From positions 396,975 through 460,974 of the forward strand of contig NZ_JH660660.1 of NCBI RefSeq assembly GCF_000262545.1: a stretch of DNA of 64,000 bases, read 5' to 3'. Made by a program: the position numbers and the translations under genes. Shown one piece after another: positions 18,828 to 28,931 of this stretch. This stretch comes from Prevotella bivia DSM 20514. Lineage in GTDB: Bacteria > Bacteroidota > Bacteroidia > Bacteroidales > Bacteroidaceae. Positions within the stretch are counted from its first letter, which is position 1, and each line of letters begins with the position of its first letter. Under the pieces are notes generated by a model. It saw nothing but the letters and a program-made list of their open reading frames with translations. It did not search any database and was not told where the DNA came from.

Positions 18828-20171
18828 TTAGAAAGCAAACTGAACACGTGCTTGAACAGAGTGGAAGTTCTTATCGTATGGATACATATCCTTGTTGAGG
18901 TGATGATAGGTATAGTCTAACATTACCTGTGCAAACTTGTTAAAGCTATAGTTGGCCCCAATGGTGTAAGAATAGATATTGCCACCACCAACACTTGTTG
19001 CACCCGTACCTGGCCAGTCTTGCATATAACCAGCAGCATAATACTGACCACGACCAGCGTTGAAGTATTCGCCAGCAGTAAGGTCGTTTAAGCCAGTATA
19101 GTTGAAGCGAGCTACGATTTCGAGCGATTTACCGTCAAGACCTTTCAAAAGTCCTTCCTTGCTATCATATTTATAAGGGCTACCAAAGATTTTATAACCT
19201 GCTTCTACATAACCTCCGTGGAAGTTGTTAGAACGAAGTTTGTTAGCTTTCTCCCATAGAGCTAAATCGCCCCAACCATCAATAGTGTTTTGTGCATCAA
19301 TGAATAGAGATTGGCTATCGCGTTTCTTTGTAACGTGTTTGTACAAGTATTCGCCACGAACGAACAAGTTTTCGTTGTGGTAAAGAGCTTCAGCACCAAA
19401 GTCGATAACATTATTTGCCCATGGCAACTCTGCTGATACAAACTGCTGGTCTTCGTCAACGTAGGTTTCGAGGGTCTGACCTAGCTTCAAAGTTTTCTTC
19501 AAAACATCCTTGGTAACTTCGCCACCACCGATGTGAGCAAAACGAGCATTCACACCAACGTGCAATGTTTGGTTATCGTCAGCGATAGGACGATAGAGGT
19601 AACGACCTGCAACGGTGAAGCCATTGAAACCTGCATCGATCTTATTGTACTGATTTTCGGTGAATACACCTTGATAAGCCATAAACTTCTTGCTGTTGTA
19701 ACGGTAGCTAACACCTAGTTCACGACCTTCGCCAAGCGCATTGGCAGAACCAGGACGAGAGATGAAGTGATAACTTCCTAGAGAGGTGTTGCGAGCCATT
19801 GATCCAGCAGGATCGTTGTAATAACCTACCTTTACAGAGTGAGTATCGCCCTTTTGAGCCTCTTTGTTATACTCCAAGAAGATGTTTTTTTGGCTGAACT
19901 TACCACCACCGAAGCCAAAGTCGGCATAGAAATACCAATCTTGATATTTTAAAGAAGTACGGATGCGAGCATCAGAGATAGTACCGCCCGACTGTAATGG
20001 TGTGAAATCAGAGTGGTAAACAGCACCATCTGCCATAAAGCGAGCACCTACAGTGAAATGTAAGTCTTGTTCATCTTTATCAATAGTGAGGTTTGGCTTT
20101 GTATCAAAATCTTGAGCTGTAGCGGTAATTGCTAACAATGCTGCAATAGATGTCAAAAATATTTTTTTCAT
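18828..20171 (-). CDS. Outer-membrane porin of the OprP/OprO type
   Basis: 447 residues with a signal peptide (cleavage near TATAQ-D, residue 20) and a beta-barrel ending in phenylalanine (HSVQARVQFAF). The pattern of alternating short strands, such as LKYQDWYFYADFGFGGG and HSVKVGYYNDPAGSMARN, resembles phosphate-selective porins O and P. Located 37 bp after glpQ in the same direction, it likely lets glycerophosphodiesters or glycerol-3-phosphate through the outer membrane. Substrate is inferred from neighbours only. Confidence 0.8.
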   Translation of the reverse strand: MKKIFLTSIAALLAITATAQDFDTKPNLTIDKDEQDLHFTVGARFMADGAVYHSDFTPLQSGGTISDARIRTSLKYQDWYFYADFGFGGGKFSQKNIFLEYNKEAQKGDTHSVKVGYYNDPAGSMARNTSLGSYHFISRPGSANALGEGRELGVSYRYNSKKFMAYQGVFTENQYNKIDAGFNGFTVAGRYLYRPIADDNQTLHVGVNARFAHIGGGEVTKDVLKKTLKLGQTLETYVDEDQQFVSAELPWANNVIDFGAEALYHNENLFVRGEYLYKHVTKKRDSQSLFIDAQNTIDGWGDLALWEKANKLRSNNFHGGYVEAGYKIFGSPYKYDSKEGLLKGLDGKSLEIVARFNYTGLNDLTAGEYFNAGRGQYYAAGYMQDWPGTGATSVGGGNIYSYTIGANYSFNKFAQVMLDYTYHHLNKDMYPYDKNFHSVQARVQFAF

Positions 20172-20208
20172 AATGATAATTCTATCTTAAAGTTTTTAAT
20201 AACAAGGA

Positions 20209-21798
20209 TTACTTAGTATAGCCTAAACGATCGAGTGTAGCGGCAGCATCAGGTACAGTAGAAGGTGCTTGAGAGTTGTCGTAAGTCTGACCAGGATGGA
20301 ATGGGTTAGGCAATTTTGCGTTGCAACGCAAGCCACTCTCAATCATAAACTTCAATGACAATTCAGAACGGTTTGTAAAGAAGCCATCCATATAAATAGG
20401 TTGGTTAGACTCTTTTGAGAATGTAGTATGTGCTGTAGCAGGGATAGTTACACGCAACAAGTCGTCGAACTCGGTTTCAAGGCCATAGTTATAAGTGCCT
20501 AAATATTTAGCCATCTGAGCATAAGAGTCGAAAGAGTATGGGTGATTTATCATACCACTCTTACGGATCATATATGCTTGCCAAGGCGCATTCATTTCAG
20601 GATAGTCGTTTGGTTTGCCAGAGATAGAAGGACCTATAATGTGTGCACCGTTGTCTTGTGCCCACTTGATGAAAGCTGCATAACCAGTAGGTGTGGTGTA
20701 AGCAAGGTCGGTAGCATAAGCAGGCGTACTAGTCCAAAGTAAGTAACACATAGGCACCTTACCCTTAAATACATCGTTAGCACGCTTCAAAGCATCGAAA
20801 GAGAAGGTTTGAAGAATTACCTTACCATTGGTGTTACCTACATTTACCTTACCATTTTTATAGAAAGCTGTCTCGGTAGCAGGCTTGGTAATGATGTTCC
20901 AACCTTGCTGATCGAGTACGTCGTAAACACGTTTTTCCATATTAGCAGGGTTTTCCCAGCTTTCCTTAAACTCGATGTAAATACCTGGACGGTTCTTGGT
21001 ATCTTGTGGATCTTGCTCGTAAGCATTCGCAAAATCGTATTCTACAAAGTCCATATACTTAGCATTGTACTCGCCTTTAGCCTTGATTTTTTCGTAAATC
21101 TGCTTGAGAGTCATACCCTTATACTCTGCCTTTACCGTAGGCTTCAGGATGCGCTCACCCTTGTTATCGCGCTTTAGGCGCATACCTTTGGCGTATGCTA
21201 TCTGGTCTTCAAGCGCAGAAATATACTGATGTTGCTTTGCGAAAGAAGAACGTGCCTCTTCAAGACTTGTTTCATTAAACCATGAACCAGCATCGAGTTT
21301 TAATAGTTCATGATAGTAATAAGACATAGCATAGTATGGACGGAATGATGCTACATCGCGGTTATACTGCTCAAGAGCATCTTCATGGGTAAAACCCAAC
21401 TCCTCATAGAAGGCAATACGTGAGGTAGGAACAGTCTCACTATACACGTCTTCAATGTTGGTAGTACGCTTCAAGTTTTCATCGTGATTGGCTAGAATAA
21501 CACCATCTTTCGTACATTGAAGGTCAGACTCTAGGTAGTCAGCTCCCATTTCGCGTGCCCAACGCCATGCACTCTCGGTTTCTTCTGGTGTCCAGAATGT
21601 AGAACCACGGTGTGCTACAACGGCATATAAAGGCACGTAATCACGCACTTTTGCCAACTCGCTGTTTAACACTTGAACATCAATGCGCTTAGCATCTGCT
21701 TTTTGATTTGTAAATTGTTGTTCATCAGAACATGAGGTAAGTACTGTTAGTGCTGTAAGCCCTAAGAGCATACCTTTCTTTAGCATTGTCTTAGTCAT
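20209..21798 (-). CDS. glpQ: Glycerophosphodiester phosphodiesterase lipoprotein
   Basis: 529 residues. A lipoprotein signal ends in TSC (Cys23). The GDPD catalytic region begins AHRGST with H63, followed by ESDLQCTKDGVILANHD with the metal-binding Glu/Asp and second histidine. Later motifs are IYIEFK and a TIM-barrel C-terminal half. It hydrolyses deacylated phospholipids (for example glycerophosphocholine) to glycerol-3-phosphate outside the inner membrane, feeding GlpT. It is much longer than E. coli GlpQ (358), with about 130 extra helical residues between roughly 130 and 260. Operon with glpT and the porin. Confidence 0.92.
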   Translation of the reverse strand: MTKTMLKKGMLLGLTALTVLTSCSDEQQFTNQKADAKRIDVQVLNSELAKVRDYVPLYAVVAHRGSTFWTPEETESAWRWAREMGADYLESDLQCTKDGVILANHDENLKRTTNIEDVYSETVPTSRIAFYEELGFTHEDALEQYNRDVASFRPYYAMSYYYHELLKLDAGSWFNETSLEEARSSFAKQHQYISALEDQIAYAKGMRLKRDNKGERILKPTVKAEYKGMTLKQIYEKIKAKGEYNAKYMDFVEYDFANAYEQDPQDTKNRPGIYIEFKESWENPANMEKRVYDVLDQQGWNIITKPATETAFYKNGKVNVGNTNGKVILQTFSFDALKRANDVFKGKVPMCYLLWTSTPAYATDLAYTTPTGYAAFIKWAQDNGAHIIGPSISGKPNDYPEMNAPWQAYMIRKSGMINHPYSFDSYAQMAKYLGTYNYGLETEFDDLLRVTIPATAHTTFSKESNQPIYMDGFFTNRSELSLKFMIESGLRCNAKLPNPFHPGQTYDNSQAPSTVPDAAATLDRLGYTK

Positions 21799-21835
21799 AA
21801 ATATAAAATTGTATGAAAATAAAGGATTGTTATTT

Positions 21836-23224
21836 TTATTTGTCTGCTTGTTTTGCTAGATATTGTTCTTCACGGTAAGTTAAAGCCATGAATACGACAG
21901 ATAAGATACATGCAATAATTAGAAGAATGAAGGTCATATCCCAACCCCATTCGTCGGCAACATAGCCTATAATAATGTTAGCTAGTAAGGCTGTTCCGAG
22001 AACATATCCCATGAAACCTGTCAATCCAGCGGCTGTTCCTGCTGCATTCTTTGGTGCTAAATCAAGTGCTTGCACACCAATTAGCATCACAGGACCATAG
22101 ATAAAGAAGCCTATGGCTATCAAACATCCGATAACAACATTCAGATTGTCGAGGAATTGCCAATATACTACGATAGCTACTGCTACTAAAGCCATAAAGA
22201 TAATGGTAGGGAGCGCACGGCGACCTTTAAATACCTTGTCTGATAACCATCCACAGATGATGGTACCAGGGATAGCTGCCATTTCGTAGGCAAAGTATGC
22301 CCAACCAGCACTTTTAAGGTCGATACCTTTCTCGGTAAGAATGGTAGGTGCCCAGTCTAAGCAGCCATAGCGTACCATATAAACGAAAGCATTGGCAAAA
22401 GCGATGTACCATAGGAATTTATTCGTAAGCACAGTGCGGAAAATTTCCTTAGTAGATAGCACCTCTTCAGCCTTTGCACTGTAGCTCTTTGAAGCCTCAC
22501 CTGTCCACTTTTCGATAGATGGAAGCGCACAAGATTGTGGGGTATCGCGGATTAAGCAATAAGCTAAAATAGCAATAAGACCTGCTACTGCTGCTGGGAA
22601 AGCGTAAGTGCCAATAAGGAAATAACGTGTGGTGTCGGCGCCATAAAAGGTAGATCCAAACCACATAGCACCATAAACAGCCATAGGACCCACCAATGCT
22701 CCACCTACATTGTGAGCACAGTTCCAAAACGACATCCATGTGCCACGCTCCTTAATAGAGAACCAGTGGGTCATCACTCGACCGCATGGAGGCCAGCCCA
22801 TACCATTAAACCAACCCACAAGGAAGTTTAAGCCAGCCATTAACGCAATAGCTAACGACTTGTGCTCAGCACCTAGCCACTGCACAGGTACGATCATAAA
22901 CAACATTGATACAGCAGCTAAAAGCAAACCTAATGGTAAGAAAGTGCGCGCATTACTACGATCGGAAATACTAGCCATGATAAACTTTGAGAAGCCATAA
23001 GCAATAGCATTCATAGAAAGAACCACACCAAGCTCGTCTTTTCCAAACCCAAATGGTGCCAACATAGGGATAGCCATTGAGAAGTTTTTACGAACAATGT
23101 AAAAACCAGCATAACCTATGAATATACCGATAAATACTTGCCACCGCAACGAACGATAACGTGCATCGGCCTCTGTGCCTGTTTGTTCCTCCTTATAGGC
23201 AGGAGGAGTTAAAAATTTCCACAT
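21836..23224 (-). CDS. glpT: Glycerol-3-phosphate/phosphate antiporter GlpT
   Basis: 462 residues, twelve hydrophobic segments, OPA branch of the major facilitator superfamily. The N-terminal GYAGFYIVRKNFSMAIP contains the substrate-binding arginine region of GlpT, and NGMGWPPCGRVMTHWF is the conserved signature after helix 4. It imports glycerol-3-phosphate in exchange for phosphate. First gene of the glpT-glpQ-porin unit with a -7 box upstream; glpABC lies further upstream in the same direction. Confidence 0.93.
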   Translation of the reverse strand: MWKFLTPPAYKEEQTGTEADARYRSLRWQVFIGIFIGYAGFYIVRKNFSMAIPMLAPFGFGKDELGVVLSMNAIAYGFSKFIMASISDRSNARTFLPLGLLLAAVSMLFMIVPVQWLGAEHKSLAIALMAGLNFLVGWFNGMGWPPCGRVMTHWFSIKERGTWMSFWNCAHNVGGALVGPMAVYGAMWFGSTFYGADTTRYFLIGTYAFPAAVAGLIAILAYCLIRDTPQSCALPSIEKWTGEASKSYSAKAEEVLSTKEIFRTVLTNKFLWYIAFANAFVYMVRYGCLDWAPTILTEKGIDLKSAGWAYFAYEMAAIPGTIICGWLSDKVFKGRRALPTIIFMALVAVAIVVYWQFLDNLNVVIGCLIAIGFFIYGPVMLIGVQALDLAPKNAAGTAAGLTGFMGYVLGTALLANIIIGYVADEWGWDMTFILLIIACILSVVFMALTYREEQYLAKQADK

Positions 23225-23372
23225 ACTTAATAGAATTGTTATTATTTATTGTTTTTAATCTTTCTGAGTACAGCAATACGTGGCTAAAAGCGTTGCAAAA
23301 TATTTTAAAATGCTTCATAACGCACACCCGACTGCTATAAAATAAATCTTATGTCTTAGTTATTAATTTGTG

Positions 23373-23380
23373 CAAAGGTA
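23373..23380 (-). promoter_or_regulatory. -7 element of glpT-glpQ-porin
   Basis: The minus strand reads TACCTTTG, a perfect TAnnTTTG, about 150 bp before the glpT ATG. No TTTG at the right -33 spacing. Confidence 0.5.
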
Positions 23381-23437
23381 AACAAAGTTATTAACATTTT
23401 AGATTAATATTTTCAACTTATTAAATATCACACAAGT

Positions 23438-23474
23438 GCCGTGCACTTTATAAAGAATAATGATAGTGCACGGC
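23438..23474 (-). terminator. Strong hairpin after glpC
   Basis: GCCGTGCACT pairs perfectly with AGTGCACGGC around a 17-base loop, 16 bp past the glpC stop. It lacks a T-run, so it may be a 3'-end stabiliser or processing site rather than a classical terminator. Confidence 0.55.
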
Positions 23475-23489
23475 AAACAAAGTAAATAC

Positions 23490-24740
23490 CTATTTATTTA
23501 ATTCGATAGTTCTTTCTACATCAAGTGCATCGGCAAGAATAGAGATAGGGTTAAGCACCTTATAGCCTGTAGACATTTCTATTTGCCATTTGCAAGTTTC
23601 ACAATCGGTAGTTACATAGTCAGGGTTTAGGTCTTTAATCTGCTCGAAAAGGTCGTGTCCTATAGCCTGCGAATTGTCGTAGTTCTCCTTCTTAAAACCG
23701 TATGTTCCTGCGATACCACAACATTGTGAGTTAAGCATTATAAGGTCTAAGCCCGGTATCATACGCAAAAGCTCAGTACTATACACTACCCATCCCATAC
23801 GTTCCATGTGGCAAGCAGAGTGATATGCTGCCTGCATCTTGAAGTCATCACGGAAAGCCAACTTAATTTTTCCGTCCTCTATCATCTTGTAAAGGAAGCG
23901 AGTAGCTAGAGTAATGCCCTCACGAACATCATCGTTATCAATGTTAAGCAAATGTTTATACTCATCGCGCATAGTGAAAGTACATGTAGAACTTGTCGTT
24001 AGCACTATGCGGTTATTGTCTTTATATGACTTGCGGATGCTCTTCATATTCAATTCTCCTTGCTTACGTGCTTGCTTCGACTGTCCGTTGGCGATCAAAG
24101 CCACACCACAGCACTTCTCTTTTTCTAGCAAATGAACACCATATCCACAAGCATTCATAATCTTGACAAGATCCTTTCCTAGCTGTGGGAAGTTATAATT
24201 AACGTAGCAACCATGGAAATAGCTCACATGCTTCTTATAACGATCTTGCTCGGCAGCAGCATGCTTTTTATACCAAGTTTCAAACTTTTGCGTGGTGTAA
24301 GCAGGGAATTGGCGATGCTTATCAACCCCTAATACGGTGTGAAGAATAGCCTTTGTGGGCTTCAAACCTAAAGAAAAGTTGACAATAGGGGCAACCATAT
24401 TCGACATAGTACCCACGAAATCGGTGTTTGCCAACATCACATCGCGTAGCTTTGGAGCTTTGGTGCTATACTTAATACGTGCACTTTGAATGATGTCTGC
24501 AATACGAACACCATGTGGACAAGCCACCTCACAGCGCTTACAATTTAAACACAACTTGAGTGTTTCTTCAAAGTATTTCTCATGTTTTAAGCGATAACGC
24601 TCTACATCAGGACCTGAATGCTTTGGTCCAGGATACTTTGGTTCGACTGCCGAAACGGGGCAATATGCTGTACAAATAGAGCATTTCAAACACTGCTCTA
24701 AGTTGTTTTCACTTATATTTTTTAATTGAATACCTTCCAT
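23490..24740 (-). CDS. glpC: Anaerobic glycerol-3-phosphate dehydrogenase subunit C
   Basis: 416 residues. Two ferredoxin-type cluster motifs sit near the N-terminus (CLKCSICTAYCPVSAVEP and CLNCKRCEVACPHG). Two CCG domains follow (CCGVALIANGQ and CCGIAGTYGFKK). GlpC is the iron-sulphur subunit that anchors GlpAB to the membrane and passes electrons to menaquinone. Starts 13 bp after glpB. Confidence 0.95.
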   Translation of the reverse strand: MEGIQLKNISENNLEQCLKCSICTAYCPVSAVEPKYPGPKHSGPDVERYRLKHEKYFEETLKLCLNCKRCEVACPHGVRIADIIQSARIKYSTKAPKLRDVMLANTDFVGTMSNMVAPIVNFSLGLKPTKAILHTVLGVDKHRQFPAYTTQKFETWYKKHAAAEQDRYKKHVSYFHGCYVNYNFPQLGKDLVKIMNACGYGVHLLEKEKCCGVALIANGQSKQARKQGELNMKSIRKSYKDNNRIVLTTSSTCTFTMRDEYKHLLNIDNDDVREGITLATRFLYKMIEDGKIKLAFRDDFKMQAAYHSACHMERMGWVVYSTELLRMIPGLDLIMLNSQCCGIAGTYGFKKENYDNSQAIGHDLFEQIKDLNPDYVTTDCETCKWQIEMSTGYKVLNPISILADALDVERTIELNK

Positions 24741-24753
24741 TGTTCTAAGCTTA

Positions 24754-25995
24754 TTACTTCAAGATTTCCTTTGCTACCTGCAAAGCAGTTAATAAAGAAA
24801 CACCAGTACCATCGGCTTGCTTGATGTGGTTATGACCTTCAAGCACCGAACCTACAGCATACATATTCGTAACGACTTTGCCATTCTTCAAAGGGTGGAA
24901 CGCCTTATCGGTAGCAACACCATAGTGCATATATGGCTGTGCTTCAAAAACAGCCTCTTCTATCCATTCATCACGATTGGTAGAAGCATGTACATCAAGG
25001 TTGAGAATGGGTTCAAAAACATGTTCATAATCGCTCTTCAAGCCTTGACTCATAAACGATCCTGTAGCAAGAATATAGTTGTTTGCCTTCAATTTCTCAT
25101 CTGGAAGATGATCGGAAGTAAGGTATTGCACTGCATTATTTTCGATAACGCCACCATTAATTTTATTACTTACTAGCTCAATGCCACCATTCGACTTAAA
25201 ATTGTCCATCAATAACATTGCCACACGTACTCCCATCACTGATGGGGGCATAGGGGTAACATAATATAATGGGGTGTTTACCAACTTACGAAGCAACTCG
25301 TCTTCAGCAGCATTGCGCAAACCTGCTACAGCAGGGAAAAGAATTGCATCGTACCCCGTAAACTTATTGAGTTCGGCTGCTACACTTTCCACAAGTTTTT
25401 GATCGTGGATAACCTTTGCAACATTGGTAGCTCGCATTTCTGTTGGGTTGCGACGTGCATGATCGAAAACCTCCATACGAATGGTTTTAAGCTCACACTG
25501 TAGTCCTGCTTCTGCTAGTCCTGCTAACATAAAGTTGGTGGGGAGATCTAAAAAGCCAGCGATATTAACTAAAGCTACCTTCTTCCATACCACCTTCTCT
25601 CTGATATTGAGTGTTGCCATACCATCGATGCTGAGCCAAGCAGGCTTCAATGTACCCATTGGTGTGATGCGATAATGGTTTCGCTGCGCATTTCCTATGG
25701 TATGAATGCCACATGTTTCTAGTAACGTTTGTGCTTCTTTAGCTAGTGTTTCCACATTTTCTGTGCCTAGTTTAGCGTATGGATGCTCTGCGTTAATCGA
25801 CTTAATACCCTCTAAAGGATTTTCTACCACTTTGCCATCAGTATCATAACCCAGCAAGTCGAATGATCCTGAACCAAAGTGTAAGGTGCTTTGCCCATTG
25901 GTAACTATAGCCACTCGTTGCCCCTTTGCAGCCAACACGTTGGCTGCTGTTAAGCCACTCAATCCACCTCCTATAACAATTGTATCAAATTTCAT
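24754..25995 (-). CDS. glpB: Anaerobic glycerol-3-phosphate dehydrogenase subunit B
   Basis: 413-residue flavoprotein with the N-terminal dinucleotide-binding motif TIVIGGGLSGLTAANVLAA and a C-terminal FAD-contact segment (NMYAVGSVLEGHN). It is the FMN/FAD-type subunit of the GlpABC complex. Its start lies 3 bp past the glpA stop, so tight translational coupling is likely. Confidence 0.95.
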   Translation of the reverse strand: MKFDTIVIGGGLSGLTAANVLAAKGQRVAIVTNGQSTLHFGSGSFDLLGYDTDGKVVENPLEGIKSINAEHPYAKLGTENVETLAKEAQTLLETCGIHTIGNAQRNHYRITPMGTLKPAWLSIDGMATLNIREKVVWKKVALVNIAGFLDLPTNFMLAGLAEAGLQCELKTIRMEVFDHARRNPTEMRATNVAKVIHDQKLVESVAAELNKFTGYDAILFPAVAGLRNAAEDELLRKLVNTPLYYVTPMPPSVMGVRVAMLLMDNFKSNGGIELVSNKINGGVIENNAVQYLTSDHLPDEKLKANNYILATGSFMSQGLKSDYEHVFEPILNLDVHASTNRDEWIEEAVFEAQPYMHYGVATDKAFHPLKNGKVVTNMYAVGSVLEGHNHIKQADGTGVSLLTALQVAKEILK

Positions 25996-25998
25996 TAT

Positions 25999-27612
25999 CT
26001 ATTCCTCCAAAGAAGCTTTAATTTTATCCAATCCACATAAGTCTTGATAGATATGAGCCGACAACTGCGCTTCACTAAGCGATTGCCCCCAAGCGACAGG
26101 ACGCATACCTTTCCAACGCTCGTCAACAAACTCTACTAAGTCCTTTTCCGACTTCTTCACGTTCTCACCACATATATAGTTAGCAGCACGACAAGTACAT
26201 AGCTCTCCTTGACAAGTTCCCATGCCCACACGTGTACGACGACGGAGGTTTAATAAGTTATGTATATGTAATTTTTCAATAGCAAATTTAACCTCTGCCA
26301 CACTCACTTCCTCACACTCACAGATAAGAGCCGAGTCTTCTATGGTTTCATGTTTCAAGTCTTTAGCAAACTTACCATGCCGCCCTTCAGCAGCATTTAC
26401 CGAAGTGCTGTATAGCTTTCCATGTGAGTCTTCTATGGTTTCTTCCGATCCAGGTAATGGCTTTATTGCTGTTTCGCAAGGTTTATTAATACCAAGTTTC
26501 TTACACGCAAGGTCGGTAGCTTCTTCTGCCATCAAGCGATAAGTCATCATCTTACCACCAGTAATTGTAATCAAACCATCCATACCATCGCGTGTAGCAT
26601 GATCTAAACAAACGATACCACGACTAATATTACGCCCTGAAGGATCATTATCGGCTGCTACCAAGGGGCGAACACCAGCGTATGCACGCAAAACACGAGT
26701 AGTTGCCAAGCTAGGAGCTAGCTTTTCACCCTCTCTAATCAACAAGTCGACTTCCTCTTTTGTAATTTTCAAGTCGTCAATCGTATCAAAAGGCACACGA
26801 TCGCTCGTGGTTCCGATGACACAAACAGCATCGTCTGGTACCAAAATATCAGCATTGGCAGGCTTACGACAACGATTGATCACCATATTATTAACACGAT
26901 GTCCAAAAATCAATAAGGTTCCTTTAGCAGGGAACATATTCACCGTTATACCCGCACGCTTAGCCACTAAGTGTCCCCAAATACCTGCCGCATTGATCAC
27001 TAGTGAGGCATGCACATCGTAGGTTTCACCTGTTAGATGATTGCGGAGTGCCACACCCACCACCTTTGTTTGCTCTACAAGCAAATCGGTTACTTCATGA
27101 TAGGTTAAAATATCAGCTCCATAACGGCGAGCATCCAACACGTTGGCTACAGTCAAGCGGAAAGGATCTACCGAAGCATCAGGGATACGCACAGCCCCTA
27201 TCAACGTTGGGTTGACAGAAGGTTCCAAATCGCGAGCCTCCGAGGGATCTATAATATCAGCACGAATACCAGCCTTCTGGCAAGCCGCCACAAAAGTAGC
27301 TTGATAAGCAAGGTCGTCCTCTGGTAAGGTAATAAAGAGTCCATCGGTCTCTTCCACACAATGGCGTGCTATCTTTCGAAGGATCATATTCTCTTTAATA
27401 CACTCTGTAGCCGAATTTTGATCGGTTACAGCATAACGCGCACCACTATGGAGCAAACCATGATTACGACCCGTTGCACCATTAGTAAGGTCGTCTTTCT
27501 CCACTAGTAGTACTTTCATACCACGCATAGCACAGTCGCGAGCTGTTCCTGCACCTGTGATACCACCACCAATGATGATTACATCATAATGTTTTGTCCT
27601 AAAATCCTTCAT
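25999..27612 (-). CDS. glpA: Anaerobic glycerol-3-phosphate dehydrogenase subunit A
   Basis: 537 residues. The FAD-binding motif IIIGGGITGAGTARDCAMRG is at the N-terminus, and VEKDDLTNGATGRNHGLLHSG is a conserved GlpA/GlpD block. A C-terminal BFD-like [2Fe-2S] region carries CECEEVSVAEV and GTCQGELC. It oxidises glycerol-3-phosphate to dihydroxyacetone phosphate under anaerobic conditions. First gene of glpABC with a strong promoter; a DeoR-type regulator is divergent from it. Confidence 0.96.
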   Translation of the reverse strand: MKDFRTKHYDVIIIGGGITGAGTARDCAMRGMKVLLVEKDDLTNGATGRNHGLLHSGARYAVTDQNSATECIKENMILRKIARHCVEETDGLFITLPEDDLAYQATFVAACQKAGIRADIIDPSEARDLEPSVNPTLIGAVRIPDASVDPFRLTVANVLDARRYGADILTYHEVTDLLVEQTKVVGVALRNHLTGETYDVHASLVINAAGIWGHLVAKRAGITVNMFPAKGTLLIFGHRVNNMVINRCRKPANADILVPDDAVCVIGTTSDRVPFDTIDDLKITKEEVDLLIREGEKLAPSLATTRVLRAYAGVRPLVAADNDPSGRNISRGIVCLDHATRDGMDGLITITGGKMMTYRLMAEEATDLACKKLGINKPCETAIKPLPGSEETIEDSHGKLYSTSVNAAEGRHGKFAKDLKHETIEDSALICECEEVSVAEVKFAIEKLHIHNLLNLRRRTRVGMGTCQGELCTCRAANYICGENVKKSEKDLVEFVDERWKGMRPVAWGQSLSEAQLSAHIYQDLCGLDKIKASLEE

Positions 27613-27678
27613 TATTATTATGTCGGTTGTTTTAATAGATTATTGTTCACGCTGAATGGCTACTAAATATTATTTTTT

Positions 27679-27693
27679 ATTTCGATATGAAAT
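27679..27693. promoter_or_regulatory. Possible regulator operator in the glpA leader
   Basis: ATTTCGATATGAAAT is a palindrome located between the glpA promoter and its start codon, where a repressor could block transcription. The DeoR regulator encoded divergently is the obvious candidate. I do not find a second copy upstream of glpT, so the assignment is weak. Confidence 0.3.
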
Positions 27694-27714
27694 TGCTATT
27701 CTTTCTTTGCGAAA

Positions 27715-27746
27715 CAAAAATACAATTAGCTAATTTTATATCCAAA
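27715..27746 (-). promoter_or_regulatory. Promoter of glpABC
   Basis: On the minus strand TTTG (27743-27746), 20 bp, then TATTTTTG (27715-27722): both elements of the Bacteroidota housekeeping promoter at ideal spacing. The leader is about 95 bases. Confidence 0.8.
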
Positions 27747-28026
27747 TTATACGCTTTTTTTTAACTCTTTTTTAATATAAATAAACTTTTATTCTATAGC
27801 AAAATCTTGTGTTTCCGCAAACAATAACAAATCAATAATTTATTTCTTCACAGAAAGAAAGTACACATAACTAGCAACTTAACGATCTGTTCAGCCCTAA
27901 CACCCCACCTCCTCTTTTACGAAATGAAAGCTTTTCTATAGCCGTTAATATCCTATAAAAAAGCTACTGAAAAGCCATGTTATCTAAAAAAGTAAGCAAC
28001 TTTTTATCAAATCATAGCTTTTTTCG
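27747..28026. other. Divergent glpA/glpR intergenic region
   Basis: About 280 bp of AT-rich non-coding sequence between the two divergent promoters. No gene or clear structure seen. Confidence 0.4.
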
Positions 28027-28034
28027 TAACTTTG
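28027..28034 (+). promoter_or_regulatory. -7 element of the DeoR regulator gene
   Basis: TAACTTTG, a perfect TAnnTTTG match, 55 bp before the ATG at 28090. The region 20 bp upstream is T-rich but lacks a perfect TTTG. Confidence 0.55.
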
Positions 28035-28089
28035 ACACGCTGATAGGCATAAATTCGATCAGTAAGGATTATAAAAATAACTTTCAAAA

Positions 28090-28878
28090 ATGACAAGAGA
28101 AGAAAGACATACTATCATCCTAGATCAGTTAATGAAGAAAGATTCTATTCTCGTAACCGATTTGGCTTCTATACTCAACGTTACCTCTGTAACTATTCGT
28201 AAAGACTTAACAGAACTTGAAATGCAGGGCAAACTGTACAGAAGTCATGGCAGAGCTATCCTTATTGACCCATTTACAAGCAATCGTTCAGTAAACGAGA
28301 AAGAACGATTGTGCCAAGAAGAAAAAATGAGTATTGGCTATGAAGCAGCGCAATTGATAACCGTTGACGACTCTATCCTAATAGCATCGGGAACAACGCT
28401 TCACAACTTTGCACGTTGTATCCGACCTAAACATCGTCTTACAGTGATGACAGCCTCAACGGCTGTAGCCCAAATTCTATCACAAAACGAAGAAATGGAC
28501 ATTATACAATTAGGTGGAACCTTACGTCATAGCTCGCAATCGGTAGTAGGCGACTATAGTAAGATGATGCTCAGCGAGTTTTCTGTTAGCAAATTATTCC
28601 TTGGAGTGGATGGTATCGACTTCGAATTTGGCATTACGACTACCGATATGCGTGAGGCTAGGCTTAACAAAGCTATGATGGAGTCAGCACAGAAAACAAT
28701 AGTTTTAGCCGACTCTTCTAAATTTGGTAAACGTGGTTTTGCTAAGATAGCCAACCTAGAGGACATTGACATCATCATTACCGATGAACATATTAAGGAG
28801 GCTGATGCGCTACGCGTTGAGGAGTTGGGCATCAAACTTATCATTGCTAACATCAACACCCAACTCAATAACAAATAA
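28090..28878 (+). CDS. DeoR-family regulator, probable GlpR
   Basis: 262 residues. The N-terminal helix-turn-helix (about 6-57) contains VTDLASILNVTSVTIRKDL and the DeoR signature ending LYRSHGRAIL. The C-terminal sugar-phosphate sensor domain has SILIASGTTLHNFARCI, LFLGVDGID and ADSSKFGKRGF. DeoR regulators bind phosphorylated sugars or polyols; divergence from glpABC makes glycerol-3-phosphate the likely inducer. A PlsC-like acyltransferase follows 53 bp downstream, probably in the same transcript. Confidence 0.85.
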   Translation: MTREERHTIILDQLMKKDSILVTDLASILNVTSVTIRKDLTELEMQGKLYRSHGRAILIDPFTSNRSVNEKERLCQEEKMSIGYEAAQLITVDDSILIASGTTLHNFARCIRPKHRLTVMTASTAVAQILSQNEEMDIIQLGGTLRHSSQSVVGDYSKMMLSEFSVSKLFLGVDGIDFEFGITTTDMREARLNKAMMESAQKTIVLADSSKFGKRGFAKIANLEDIDIIITDEHIKEADALRVEELGIKLIIANINTQLNNK

Positions 28879-28931
28879 AAGTTTCTTTCTTCTTATACGA
28901 TTTTTCAATAACCAAAATATATTAAAACAGC

